Assembly: GCA_049296695.1 (NCBI GenBank)
Contig: JBAQSX010000013.1
Coordinates: 27,533-91,532 of the forward strand
Reading direction: 5' to 3'
DNA from: UBA10906 sp049296695
GTDB lineage: Bacteria > Pseudomonadota > Gammaproteobacteria > Methylococcales > Methylomonadaceae
DNA: 64,000 nucleotides
Positions 44,434-52,495 of the stretch are shown here, piece by piece (positions within the stretch are counted from its first letter, which is position 1; each line of letters starts with the position of its first letter). The notes below the pieces were generated by a model. The model was not told the origin of the DNA, searched no databases, and saw only the letters and a list, made by a program, of their open reading frames with translations. The translations under genes were made by a program, and so were the position numbers.

Positions 44434-45294
44434 TTAATTGTTTAATTCAGTTAGCAAAGGCGAAATATTAATGCCCTTGCTTAAATAAGTCTGATGCTCA
44501 TCTTTAAGTGACTGATATGCCGCTTTTGCTTCATTTTCTAACGCAAATAAGGCAAAAACACATGCTCCCGTTCCTGTCAATCTAGCTGGTGAAAACTCTG
44601 AGAGCTTTTCCATTGCCTGCTGTACAAGCGGATAACGCTGACTAACTACTGCTAAACAATCATTCTGGTGTGAACCAGCAATAAAGTCGGCTATTGTGAT
44701 GGATTTACTATCGCGTGTCAATTCCTGTGTTAAGAAAATTTCTTTAGTGTTGACGTGACAATCAGGCTTTATTAATACAAGCCATTGTTCTGCTGGATTT
44801 ATTTCTTGTAACTGCTCACCGACACCCTCTGCCCAAGAAGCGTGTCCTTTAACAAAAATGGGGACATCCGCGCCCAAGGACAAACCCAGTTCCATCAAAC
44901 GTTCAGTTGATAACTGCAAATCCCATAATTGATTTAAAACTACTAAGGTAGTAGCCGCATCTGAACTGCCACCGCCCAAACCACCGCCCATAGGAATATG
45001 TTTTTCTATTTCAATACCCGCGCCTAATTGACAATCGGTTTCTTTTTTTAATAATAAAGCGGCTTTAATAATTAAATTATCGCTTTCAGCGACATCGTTT
45101 AAAGTATTTTTTAAAAAAACACGCCCATCGTCTACAGGATAAAAACTCAGCCAATCGCATAATTCAATAAATTGAAATACCGTTTGCAATAAATGATAAC
45201 CATCGGCTCTACGTCCAACAATGCGTAACATTAAATTAATTTTTGCAGGTGCTGGGTATTTCTTTTCCCATAAAGCAGTATTAGCGCGTACCAT
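44434..45294 (-). CDS. ispE: 4-diphosphocytidyl-2-C-methyl-D-erythritol kinase
   Basis: GHMP kinase of the non-mevalonate isoprenoid pathway. About 286 residues from the ATG at 45294. PAPAKINLMLRIVGRRADGYH near the N-terminus, the ATP loop IPMGGGLGGGSSDAATTL, and C-terminal ARLTGTGACVFALF. The start overlaps the lolB stop by 14 bp; a further upstream ATG (45312) would add six residues and lengthen the overlap. Confidence 0.96.
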   Translation of the reverse strand: MVRANTALWEKKYPAPAKINLMLRIVGRRADGYHLLQTVFQFIELCDWLSFYPVDDGRVFLKNTLNDVAESDNLIIKAALLLKKETDCQLGAGIEIEKHIPMGGGLGGGSSDAATTLVVLNQLWDLQLSTERLMELGLSLGADVPIFVKGHASWAEGVGEQLQEINPAEQWLVLIKPDCHVNTKEIFLTQELTRDSKSITIADFIAGSHQNDCLAVVSQRYPLVQQAMEKLSEFSPARLTGTGACVFALFALENEAKAAYQSLKDEHQTYLSKGINISPLLTELNN

Positions 45295-45859
45295 GTAAAT
45301 CCCATTGATCAATAATTAACTTTAATTTTACTTGTGTATTCATCACATTAATTTTCTTCGGTATTAATTGCGTATCCACTGTTTGCATTTGTTTATATTC
45401 TATTAACCAACCCGCTTGATAAAACCCTGTCTCAGATTCAGTGACTTTTAATTGTTTTTCAGGAAGACCTATTACCCAATAACGCAAAGATTGTACAGGT
45501 ACAAATAAACCTAATTGCTGATTAATAAAAGCTTCAATTTGCGAAGAGGATTGCACCTTACCATCACCACGATTAATAGTCACTAAATTATCAGTTAATT
45601 CAATTAAGGTCGCACCTTGTCCTAAAGGCCCTGATAATTTAATTAATTCTTTATCAGGAAAGTGTTGCCAATTAATATTGGCTTGCCATGATTCTTTTTG
45701 TTTATTGATTGCCAAACGCCCTTCAAAAGACCAATATTGCAATGAATAAAGTGCCTGCCGTGAATGACTTTCATAAGGTGCTTGTGTTATCGGTGGCGTG
45801 GTGGCGCAAGCCGATAGTAATAAACTAATACCTAACCATTGAATAAACTTAACTGCCAT
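45281..45859 (-). CDS. lolB: Outer-membrane lipoprotein LolB
   Basis: Receives lipoproteins from LolA and inserts them in the outer membrane. 192 residues with a lipoprotein signal: hydrophobic segment then lipobox LLLSAC (cysteine at 18). YSLQYWSFEGRLAINKQKES and the IELTDNLVTIN region match the LolB fold. Overlaps ispE (14 bp) and the TPR gene (1 bp), the classic lolB-ispE pairing. Confidence 0.92.
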   Translation of the reverse strand: MAVKFIQWLGISLLLSACATTPPITQAPYESHSRQALYSLQYWSFEGRLAINKQKESWQANINWQHFPDKELIKLSGPLGQGATLIELTDNLVTINRGDGKVQSSSQIEAFINQQLGLFVPVQSLRYWVIGLPEKQLKVTESETGFYQAGWLIEYKQMQTVDTQLIPKKINVMNTQVKLKLIIDQWDLHGTR

Positions 45860-47613
45860 TAGCGTGCTTTATCTAAAATTCTGCGTTGAAAATCTAATAG
45901 ATATTCATCATCAGGCGCGGTTTTTAAAGCTTTATAAAATAACTCTTTGGCTTCGTCTTTACGATTTAATACCCATAATACTTCGGCTAAATGTGCCAAA
46001 ATTTCATTTTCCGCTTGTCTACTATAAGCCTTTTGTAATAACTCTAAAGCTTTATCCAAATGCCCTAATTTAAATTGTAACCAACCATAACTATCAATAA
46101 TTACCGCTTCATCAGGTTGCAAATCAATAGCCTTTTGCAAATAACGCTCAGCCTCAGCGTAACGACTAGGCTGGTCTAACAAGGTATAACCTAAAGCATT
46201 TAATGCCGAAACATTATCAGGTTCAGTGCGTAATATCTTTTTTAAATCGGTTTCTAATACTGAAGCTTTGCCCATGCGTTCGGCAATTAAAGCGCGGGTA
46301 TATAATAAATCACGTTGTTCAGGCTGGGCTTTTAATTCATTCGATAATAAGTTAAAAGCTTTTTCGTATTGTTTTTGTTGGCTATATAATTCAATTTGTG
46401 CTAATAAAATACGTTGCTTTTGTTTTGGAAAGGCTTTAGTTAAATTAGCTAAACGTTTTTCAACTTCGGCAAATTGTTTATCTTTAGTTAATGCCGCAAC
46501 TGCTGAAATACCGGCTTCAAAATTAAAAGGCTCTTCATTTACCTTATCAAACCAAATAACAGCCTGTTTGTTATTATTACGTTTTTCTTCTATTTTACCT
46601 AAATAAAAGCTAGCTTGTGCTTGTTTATCCGTTTTATTGAGTAATTTTTCAAAAATACTTTTGGCGGCATTATCATCATTTAATTGTAAATAAACTAAAC
46701 CCAATGCTAAACGACTATCACTATCTTTAGGTTCAGCGGCAATAATGCCTTCATAGACTTTAGCCGCACCTGCATAATCTTCACTTTTTATTAATACCTG
46801 CGCTAATAGTTTTTTAATTTTATTATTATCAGGATATTTAGTAATAGCGTCTTGTAATAAGGATTTTGCTTTAGGCGTATCATTGGATAATGCCGCTATT
46901 TGCGCTTGGAAAATTAAAGCTTTATCCCAATCGGGACGTAATTTTAAGGTTTGCTCTATTTTCTTTTCGGCTAAAGTTTTATCCTTTAATTGCATCGCTA
47001 ATAAAGATTGTGCAAAATAAATACTTGCTTCTTGAGGATGTTTAACGGCTAAGGCTTCTAATACATCATAGGTGAGTTTGGTTTCAGTTTCTTTTTGTAA
47101 AGGCCCGATTAATTCAGGTAAAGAGTTTTCAAAATCTTTTGCGTCAATCTCTAAAAAGGCATTTAAATGTTCAATCGCGCCAGCTTTATCACCTGTACGC
47201 AAGGCAACTAAAGTCGCTAGTTTTTGTGCAGACGGGTTTTTAGCATCTTGCTTTAACCAAAGCTTAACTAATTCTTTAGTTTTATTGCCGTCTTTTAAAT
47301 ACATGGCAATAGCGGTGGCGCGTTCGGTTAATTTAGGATCATTTACCCGCTTTGCCGCTTCCATATAACCTTCTAAAGCAATGTCATATTGACCGCGTTG
47401 TCCTGCTAATTCTGCCGTTAAAAACATGAATAACACATCAGGGTCGATAGCGGTTTCAGCGACTTTTTTGGCTTTTTCAGCGACTGCTTTGCTAGCTTGT
47501 GTTTGTGTTGCTGTAGTAGCCGCTTGATCGATTAGCTCAAGTTTTTCAGGCGAATTGCTACATGCGGTTAATAAAATAAAGGTTAAGGTTAAAAATGATC
47601 TAAAAACTAACAC
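45859..47613 (-). CDS. TPR-repeat lipoprotein
   Basis: 584 residues. Lipobox LLTAC (cysteine 18) predicts a membrane-anchored lipoprotein; the rest is a long array of tetratricopeptide repeats (for example GQYDIALEGYMEAAKRVNDP, DYAGAAKVYEGIIAAEPKDS, GHLDKALELLQKAYSRQAEN). The only possible start is the GTG at 47613 with AAGGAT six bases upstream, because a TAG lies in frame six bases further up. It heads the TPR-lolB-ispE-tRNA-Gln-prs unit, an arrangement common in gammaproteobacteria. The partner is unknown; envelope assembly or lipoprotein handling is a guess from context. Confidence 0.85.
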   Translation of the reverse strand: MLVFRSFLTLTFILLTACSNSPEKLELIDQAATTATQTQASKAVAEKAKKVAETAIDPDVLFMFLTAELAGQRGQYDIALEGYMEAAKRVNDPKLTERATAIAMYLKDGNKTKELVKLWLKQDAKNPSAQKLATLVALRTGDKAGAIEHLNAFLEIDAKDFENSLPELIGPLQKETETKLTYDVLEALAVKHPQEASIYFAQSLLAMQLKDKTLAEKKIEQTLKLRPDWDKALIFQAQIAALSNDTPKAKSLLQDAITKYPDNNKIKKLLAQVLIKSEDYAGAAKVYEGIIAAEPKDSDSRLALGLVYLQLNDDNAAKSIFEKLLNKTDKQAQASFYLGKIEEKRNNNKQAVIWFDKVNEEPFNFEAGISAVAALTKDKQFAEVEKRLANLTKAFPKQKQRILLAQIELYSQQKQYEKAFNLLSNELKAQPEQRDLLYTRALIAERMGKASVLETDLKKILRTEPDNVSALNALGYTLLDQPSRYAEAERYLQKAIDLQPDEAVIIDSYGWLQFKLGHLDKALELLQKAYSRQAENEILAHLAEVLWVLNRKDEAKELFYKALKTAPDDEYLLDFQRRILDKAR

Positions 47614-47808
47614 GCACTATCCTTAAGTTAAGACACAAACAATGGACTATAGAGTAGCAGAAAAAACGGCGGAATTAGAGAGCCACTGATAAGCTATTCT
47701 AATTAATCAGCGGCAACGCCATAATATACCCCTATTTTTAGTAAAAACTATGAAGCGTGAAGCGCGCTTCAATTATCCCAATTGCCTAAACACTGACCAA
47801 AATCGCAC

Positions 47809-49074
47809 ATGACCTTACTTGCCGTTGGAATCAACTATCACACCGCCCCTGTTGCCATTCGAGAACGTCTTAGCTATCCAGCAGACATTTTGAAGAGTTC
47901 TTTGCAAGAATTGTGGCGCGTTAAAGATATTAACGAAGTGGCGATTTTATCGACTTGTAATCGGACTGAATTTTACTGCACCGCGAATACCGCAGATTGG
48001 CAAATCCTTGTCGATTGGGTGGCAAAAAGCAAACAACTCAATGCCACAGAACTCAGCCCTTATTTGTATAGTTATACCGATAGTGGGTTAATCCGCCATA
48101 TTTTTCGGGTCGCCTGTGGTTTGGATTCGATGATTTTAGGTGAACCGCAAATTTTGGGACAAATGAAAACGGCTTATCAAGCCGCCTGTGAAGCAGGAAC
48201 AGTAGGCAAGCGGTTAGGAAAATTATTCCAACACACTTTTGCCGCCGCTAAAAAAGTACGCACTGACACGGCGATTGGCTCAAGTCCTGTATCAGTTGCC
48301 TTTGCCGCCGTGCAGTTGGCGCAACAAATTTTTGCCGACCTTAGTGAACAAACCGCATTACTCATCGGCGCGGGTGAAACCATTGAATTAACCGCACGGC
48401 ATTTAAGCCAAAAAGGCATAGGGCGCATTATTATTGCCAATCGCACCTATGACAAAGCCCACAGCCTAGCACAGCAATTTAGCGGCTATGCCATTGCCTT
48501 AGACGAATTGCCACAACACTTAGCCGAAGCTGATATTGTGATTTCTTCAACCGCGAGTACCTTACCGATTTTAGGCAAAGGTCGGGTAGAAAGTGCTTTA
48601 AAAAAACGCAAACACAAACCCATGTTTATGGTGGATTTAGCCGTGCCACGCGATATTGAAGCCGAAGTTGAACAACTGCCTGACGTTTATTTATATACCG
48701 TAGATGATTTGCAACACACCGTCGAACAAAATATGAACTCACGCCGCCTTGCCGCAGAGCAAGCCGAAGAAATTATCGACACCCAAGTGGATTATTTTTT
48801 AGCATGGTTACGCGCTCAAAGCGCGCAAAACACCATTCGTGATTATCGCCATCAAGCCGAGCAACAGCGCGATGCGTTATTGCATAAAGCCTTGACGCAA
48901 TTAAAAAACGGCGCAAATCCTGAAGAAGTTTTACAGCGTTTTGCCCATACTTTAACCAATAAACTTATTCACACCCCCAGCACGCAAATTCGCCTTGCCG
49001 CTGAAAATGAACGCTATGACTTAGTTACTGCGGCACGGGAACTGTTTAATTTAAGCCAAAGCACTAATGAATAA
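47809..49074 (+). CDS. hemA: Glutamyl-tRNA reductase
   Basis: First committed step of C5 tetrapyrrole synthesis: reduces glutamyl-tRNA(Glu) to glutamate-1-semialdehyde with NADPH. 421 residues. Catalytic cysteine C50 in AILSTCNRTEFYC, SMILGEPQILGQMKTAYQ, and NADPH-binding region LLIGAGETIELTARHLSQKG. C-terminal dimerisation helices end at STNE. Divergent from the TPR lipoprotein gene; prfA, a frequent partner, is not downstream. Confidence 0.98.
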   Translation: MTLLAVGINYHTAPVAIRERLSYPADILKSSLQELWRVKDINEVAILSTCNRTEFYCTANTADWQILVDWVAKSKQLNATELSPYLYSYTDSGLIRHIFRVACGLDSMILGEPQILGQMKTAYQAACEAGTVGKRLGKLFQHTFAAAKKVRTDTAIGSSPVSVAFAAVQLAQQIFADLSEQTALLIGAGETIELTARHLSQKGIGRIIIANRTYDKAHSLAQQFSGYAIALDELPQHLAEADIVISSTASTLPILGKGRVESALKKRKHKPMFMVDLAVPRDIEAEVEQLPDVYLYTVDDLQHTVEQNMNSRRLAAEQAEEIIDTQVDYFLAWLRAQSAQNTIRDYRHQAEQQRDALLHKALTQLKNGANPEEVLQRFAHTLTNKLIHTPSTQIRLAAENERYDLVTAARELFNLSQSTNE

Positions 49075-49288
49075 GCGCAATTGTTTATCTATCTTAAATA
49101 AAAGCACCATAAAACCTAGATTGTTAGCATATATATAACTAATAAAAAAACAGGCTTAGTAATTGCAATCAATGCCTTGTTACTTGCAAGTAATGTGATT
49201 TTTTTACCATGACAACAATATGAATTTACTTGATTTTTTTGTAATTTTCTTCAATTACATTCAATTTTTTAAAGAAACTATTTCTTTT
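49075..49288. other. Intergenic, AT-rich, no gene seen
   Basis: After hemA there is AT-rich DNA with several A/T tracts and no convincing ORF, hairpin or terminator for hemA before the putative RNA gene. Confidence 0.5.
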
Positions 49289-49318
49289 TTGTAGACACTG
49301 TTATTTTTTAATTATAGA
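49289..49318 (+). promoter_or_regulatory. Possible promoter of the unidentified RNA
   Basis: TTGTAG (49289-49294), an 18-bp spacer and TATAGA (49313-49318), just before the structured region. Elements are off-consensus. Confidence 0.4.
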
Positions 49319-49321
49319 ATG

Positions 49322-49508
49322 CGCCAGCTTTGAGAGAGCGAAGCTGGTTTAGCGACTGGTTGGTAGGAGGGAAAAGTCCTTCGGGGCTTACATAACAATA
49401 ATAAAAACAGTAATTTTGTTTGAGTTGAGTTAGCTCATCTAAGTAGAGATAACTAAATAATAAGAATAATAAAACTCAACACGCCCGCTTTATGCGGGCT
49501 TTTTATTG
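49322..49508 (+). ncRNA. Candidate structured small RNA, class not recognised
   Basis: About 185 nt between hemA and infA. Visible structure: CCAGCTT/AAGCTGG hairpin (49324-49347), AAGTCC-TTCG-GGGCTT hairpin with a UUCG tetraloop (49374-49389), a distal pair TTGAGTT...AACTCAA enclosing an AT-rich, ORF-free stretch, and a strong terminator (49483-49507). A weak promoter is placed directly upstream. The segment is too far from hemA (about 250 bp) to be its terminator and ends about 100 bp before infA, which has its own promoter. I could not match it to tmRNA, 6S, 4.5S, RNase P or common riboswitches. Confidence 0.5.
49483..49507 (+). terminator. Rho-independent terminator of the candidate RNA
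   Basis: GCCCGC/GCGGGC stem (49483-49488 / 49494-49499), 5-nt loop TTTAT, followed by TTTTTATT. Strong and oriented plus. Confidence 0.85.
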
Positions 49509-49570
49509 CCTATCGTTTTTGCATAAAGTTTAGTGATTTAGTCTTAGTTTTGTTGATAAAAACCCGCCTG

Positions 49571-49579
49571 TGATACAAT
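49571..49579 (+). promoter_or_regulatory. Promoter of infA (extended -10)
   Basis: TGATACAAT (49571-49579) is an extended -10; TGTTGA lies 17 bp upstream as a weak -35. About 33 bp before the infA start. Confidence 0.5.
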
Positions 49580-49612
49580 TGACCACTTTAATCACTTGGA
49601 TAACTTGAATAA

Positions 49613-49831
49613 ATGGCTAAAGAAGATCAAATAGAAATGGAAGGCAAGGTCATTGATACCTTACCCAATACCATGTTTCGCGTACAGTTAGAAAATGGAC
49701 ACATTGTCACCGCTCATATTTCGGGCAAAATGCGCAAACATTACATTCGTATTCTCACAGGCGACAGCGTCAAAGTTGAGATGACACCTTACGACTTAAC
49801 CAAAGGTCGTATCACTTTCCGTATGCGTTAA
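49613..49831 (+). CDS. infA: Translation initiation factor IF-1
   Basis: 72-residue OB-fold protein that blocks the A site during initiation. MAKEDQIEMEGKVIDTLPNT start, the conserved VTAHISGKMRKHYIRILTGD core and ending TKGRITFRMR. Monocistronic on the plus strand. Ribosome site before ATG is poor (ACTTGAATAA). Confidence 0.98.
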   Translation: MAKEDQIEMEGKVIDTLPNTMFRVQLENGHIVTAHISGKMRKHYIRILTGDSVKVEMTPYDLTKGRITFRMR

Positions 49832-49977
49832 GCTCAAATTGCCTTGATGCGTCCGTCTTACCTTTAGCAATACACGCGTTTTAATGGCGTGATTCATAAT
49901 TGCTATCAGCACAAAAACTGTGATTTTGTTATGTACTATTCACAGCGACTAATCCCCTGCATTATTCAAAAGTATTA

Positions 49978-50077
49978 TAGATTTTCTTAAATGACGCTAA
50001 ATAATTAGTAGCGGATTTAATAAAAACTGGAGTACAAAAGCTATTTTGTACTCCAGTTTTGTTAATAATACTTTTTA
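49978..50077. repeat. Direct repeat copy 1 flanking the toxin-antitoxin pair
   Basis: 100 bp that recurs at 50584-50683 with a single difference (C at 50041, T at 50647). Contains a perfect 17-bp-stem hairpin (50023-50039 / 50044-50060) flanked by A and T runs. This copy lies downstream of the toxin gene on the minus strand, in the gap to infA. Confidence 0.95.
50023..50060. terminator. 17-bp-stem bidirectional hairpin in repeat copy 1
   Basis: AAAACTGGAGTACAAAA pairs exactly with its complement around GCTA; A/T runs at both ends make it a likely two-way terminator for the convergent infA and toxin transcripts. Confidence 0.7.
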
Positions 50078-50117
50078 AGAAGCCATTGCATAAAACAATC
50101 ATTGTGTAAAATTTTTT

Positions 50118-50375
50118 TTAAGACGTGATTAACCTTTCATATTCTATATGCGAACCAATCCAAAACCAGACTAAGCCTTCCGCTCTTTCTTTGGCTAACG
50201 CTCGATAATTTAAACCAACCCGTACCGACCAAAAAACGCCTATTTTCTTCAAATGCAAAGATGGGTGACGCGGATTGATTTGTAAAAGCTCAAAGTTTTT
50301 ATCGGCTAAGTTTTGAATATGTTCAGGCAATTGGCGATAGTGAAACCAAAAATCTGTGCTAGCAAAATAATTCAC
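50118..50375 (-). CDS. RelE/ParE-superfamily toxin
   Basis: An 85-residue protein with the RelE/ParE toxin pattern: an N-terminal helix-hairpin (FWFHYRQLPEHIQNLADKNF), NPRHPSLHLKKIG and VRVGLNYRALAKERAEGLVW, the beta-sheet core where the mRNA-interferase or gyrase-binding residues lie. It begins at a GTG (50375) whose bases overlap the antitoxin stop (GTGA), so it is coupled to the upstream antitoxin. Family knowledge: such toxins cleave ribosomal mRNA or poison gyrase; which one cannot be told. The pair sits between two near-identical 100-bp repeats. Confidence 0.85.
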   Translation of the reverse strand: MNYFASTDFWFHYRQLPEHIQNLADKNFELLQINPRHPSLHLKKIGVFWSVRVGLNYRALAKERAEGLVWFWIGSHIEYERLITS

Positions 50376-50572
50376 AGCAACTGCACGCGACCTGCATTGA
50401 AATCATCATCAACTTGTTGGGCAATTTTGTCTAACCGACCTGCCAAAATATCAGCTTCAATTTTATTATCCCATTGCTCTGCCATAAATTCTTCAAACCA
50501 TTGGGAGAATTGAAAAAGTTTATCAGCAGGTAAATTAATTACAGCGTTTTCAAGTTCTTCAATATCAGTCAT
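50372..50572 (-). CDS. Type II antitoxin paired with RelE/ParE-like toxin
   Basis: 66-residue acidic protein: MTDIEELENAVINLPADKLF ... FMAEQWDNKIEADILAGRLD with a C-terminal DDDFNAGRVQLL, a form common in small antitoxins beside RelE-type toxins. There is no clear helix-turn-helix. ATG preceded by AAGGAAT. It overlaps the toxin start by 4 bp. The role is inferred from size, composition and pairing. Confidence 0.8.
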   Translation of the reverse strand: MTDIEELENAVINLPADKLFQFSQWFEEFMAEQWDNKIEADILAGRLDKIAQQVDDDFNAGRVQLL

Positions 50573-50583
50573 TTTGTATTCCT

Positions 50584-50683
50584 TAGATTTTCTTAAATGA
50601 CGCTAAATAATTAGTAGCGGATTTAATAAAAACTGGAGTACAAAAGTTATTTTGTACTCCAGTTTTGTTAATAATACTTTTTA
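50584..50683. repeat. Direct repeat copy 2 flanking the toxin-antitoxin pair
   Basis: Second copy of the 100-bp repeat at 49978-50077 (99 of 100 bases the same by eye). Its right end includes the fhcA stop codon (50681-50683), so the repeated unit is the 3' flank of fhcA beginning exactly with TAA, with the 17-bp-stem terminator (50629-50645 / 50650-50666). Confidence 0.95.
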
Positions 50684-52345
50684 CGCCACCGCTTTCAACG
50701 GATGCACCGTTAAACTACCCCGTCCATCTTCTAACATCTCATCATCACTGATTTTAAAATTACCCAGTTTCATGGTTAAATACTTATCGAAATAAGCTTT
50801 TAAATCTTTTTCAATTGAGTTGTCAAACTCAGGTTTTACCGTGTGAACTGTTCCCCATTTGGTAGAAACAATCTTACCGTCAACCACCACTAATTGACCG
50901 TCTTTAAACACATAATCGGGTTTTTCAAACATGGCTTCACGATTACTATTATCGGTATAAACAGTAATATCCGCCCAATTACCCGCGTTCAAACCGCCTC
51001 TGTCTTTTAAACCAATTAATTTAGCCGCGCCCGCTCTAGTCATAATGGCAATTTCATTTAATGAATACTCACGCTCAATACTCGCAAGCGTGGTCATTTT
51101 TTGCGCTTCTGGGTGAATAGTTGCTAATACATCATTACGGAAACTTCTATCCATTAATAAACGAATTAAATGCGGATAACTGGTAAAGGGTGCGCCGTTG
51201 GGGTGGTCAGTGGTTAAGAATATCCGCCAAGGGTCATCGACTAATAAAAAGGTTTCTAAACCAATCGCCCATTGCAAAGCATTAACAAAGTTTTGGTCTT
51301 TATATTTAAACGGTACAACCCCACAACCCGCATCACATTCAATATCCATTGTCACCCATTTATTCGGGCTGGCGTGTTTATGATTGGCGTGTTGGCGCAT
51401 ATTATCACCCGACGCTGTTACTGTTTGGCCGAATAATATCTGTCCCACATCAATAGTAATATTTTTATTACGATTAATAGATTCTGCTATTTGCGCCGCG
51501 CCTGAGGAGAATTTAAAATCGCCTTCTGTGCCATAACTATGGAATTGAATATGGGTTAAGTGCATCGGCAAGCCACCAATACCTTGAATAGTATCTAAAG
51601 TGGTTTGCATATTACCCGGCACACCTAAATTACAACCATGAACATGTAATGGGTGTGAAATACCTATTTCTTTTACCGCCGTGGCTAATACTTTTAATAT
51701 CTCTCTGGGCGTTACGCCATAATGACAATTCTGCTCGTCTAAATCTAATTGTCGTTGATTAAATTTAAAGGCATTAATACCGCCCGGATTCACCACTTTT
51801 ACGCCAATGGCTTTTGCCGATTGAATGGTCCACGCCACATAATCATTAATGGCTTTTTGGTCTTTTTTGGCGGTCAGCATTCGCAATAAAAAATCATCAC
51901 TGCCCAGCATCACATAACCGCCTTTGTCTAAAATGGGAATGTCTGCCATTTCCATGTGCGCTTGACGGGCATTGATGGGCAGTAGCGCGGGTTCAAAACC
52001 TGCGGTGTAGCCCATTTCGGCGTAACGATAGCCTGTGACAAAGGTGCTGGGCATAGCATGTCCACAACCTGAGCGGGTGATGTCGCTACGGTGTACGGGG
52101 TCTTGACGGTGGTCTTCGGGCAGTAGCGTCCGAGCAATGTTGCCTTTGCCGCCGCCGATGTGGGTGTGCATATCAATTGCCCCTGACATGACCACTTTGC
52201 CGCGCAAATCGTATTCTTTATCAACGGGTTTGCCGTCTGTGGGCGGGCCTATGATGCGTCCGTTTTCAATGTAGAGGTCTTGTTGCTGTGCTGCAATGCC
52301 GCTAGCGGGGTCGTAGAGTGTGCCGCCTGTGAGTTTGATTAACAT
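50681..52345 (-). CDS. fhcA: Formylmethanofuran dehydrogenase/formyltransferase-hydrolase subunit A
   Basis: Bacterial Fhc complex subunit that hydrolyses formyl-methanofuran to formate in the tetrahydromethanopterin-linked formaldehyde oxidation path of methylotrophs. 554 residues, amidohydrolase fold: GAIDMHTHIGGGKGNIARTL near residue 56, HPLHVHGCNLGVPGNMQTTL, MHLTHIQFHSYGTEGDFKFS and FLTTDHPNGAPFTSYPHLIR supply the metal-site histidines and aspartate. The ATG at 52345 has AGGAAA upstream. fhcB, fhcC and fhcD are not adjacent: upstream is a divergent adhesin gene and downstream the repeat-flanked toxin-antitoxin pair. This gene is the main evidence for a methylotrophic lifestyle. Confidence 0.95.
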   Translation of the reverse strand: MLIKLTGGTLYDPASGIAAQQQDLYIENGRIIGPPTDGKPVDKEYDLRGKVVMSGAIDMHTHIGGGKGNIARTLLPEDHRQDPVHRSDITRSGCGHAMPSTFVTGYRYAEMGYTAGFEPALLPINARQAHMEMADIPILDKGGYVMLGSDDFLLRMLTAKKDQKAINDYVAWTIQSAKAIGVKVVNPGGINAFKFNQRQLDLDEQNCHYGVTPREILKVLATAVKEIGISHPLHVHGCNLGVPGNMQTTLDTIQGIGGLPMHLTHIQFHSYGTEGDFKFSSGAAQIAESINRNKNITIDVGQILFGQTVTASGDNMRQHANHKHASPNKWVTMDIECDAGCGVVPFKYKDQNFVNALQWAIGLETFLLVDDPWRIFLTTDHPNGAPFTSYPHLIRLLMDRSFRNDVLATIHPEAQKMTTLASIEREYSLNEIAIMTRAGAAKLIGLKDRGGLNAGNWADITVYTDNSNREAMFEKPDYVFKDGQLVVVDGKIVSTKWGTVHTVKPEFDNSIEKDLKAYFDKYLTMKLGNFKISDDEMLEDGRGSLTVHPLKAVA

Positions 52346-52495
52346 GGTGTTTCCTGTAAATGCGCTGTGAAGTTTTTAAATACGGCAACGATACCGTTTT
52401 GCTTAGCAGAATGCAAAAGCGAATGTGTTGTTTTGAAATGACTCTCAGTGTGGCGTATTATATTAATTAATATTAAAACTTTTCCCCTAAAGAAA

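Noticed and set aside
49350..49390. RNase P-like word GGGAAAAGTCC in the intergenic RNA
   Set aside because: RNase P RNA is about 350 nt and has other invariant segments that are absent; the terminator closes this RNA at about 185 nt.
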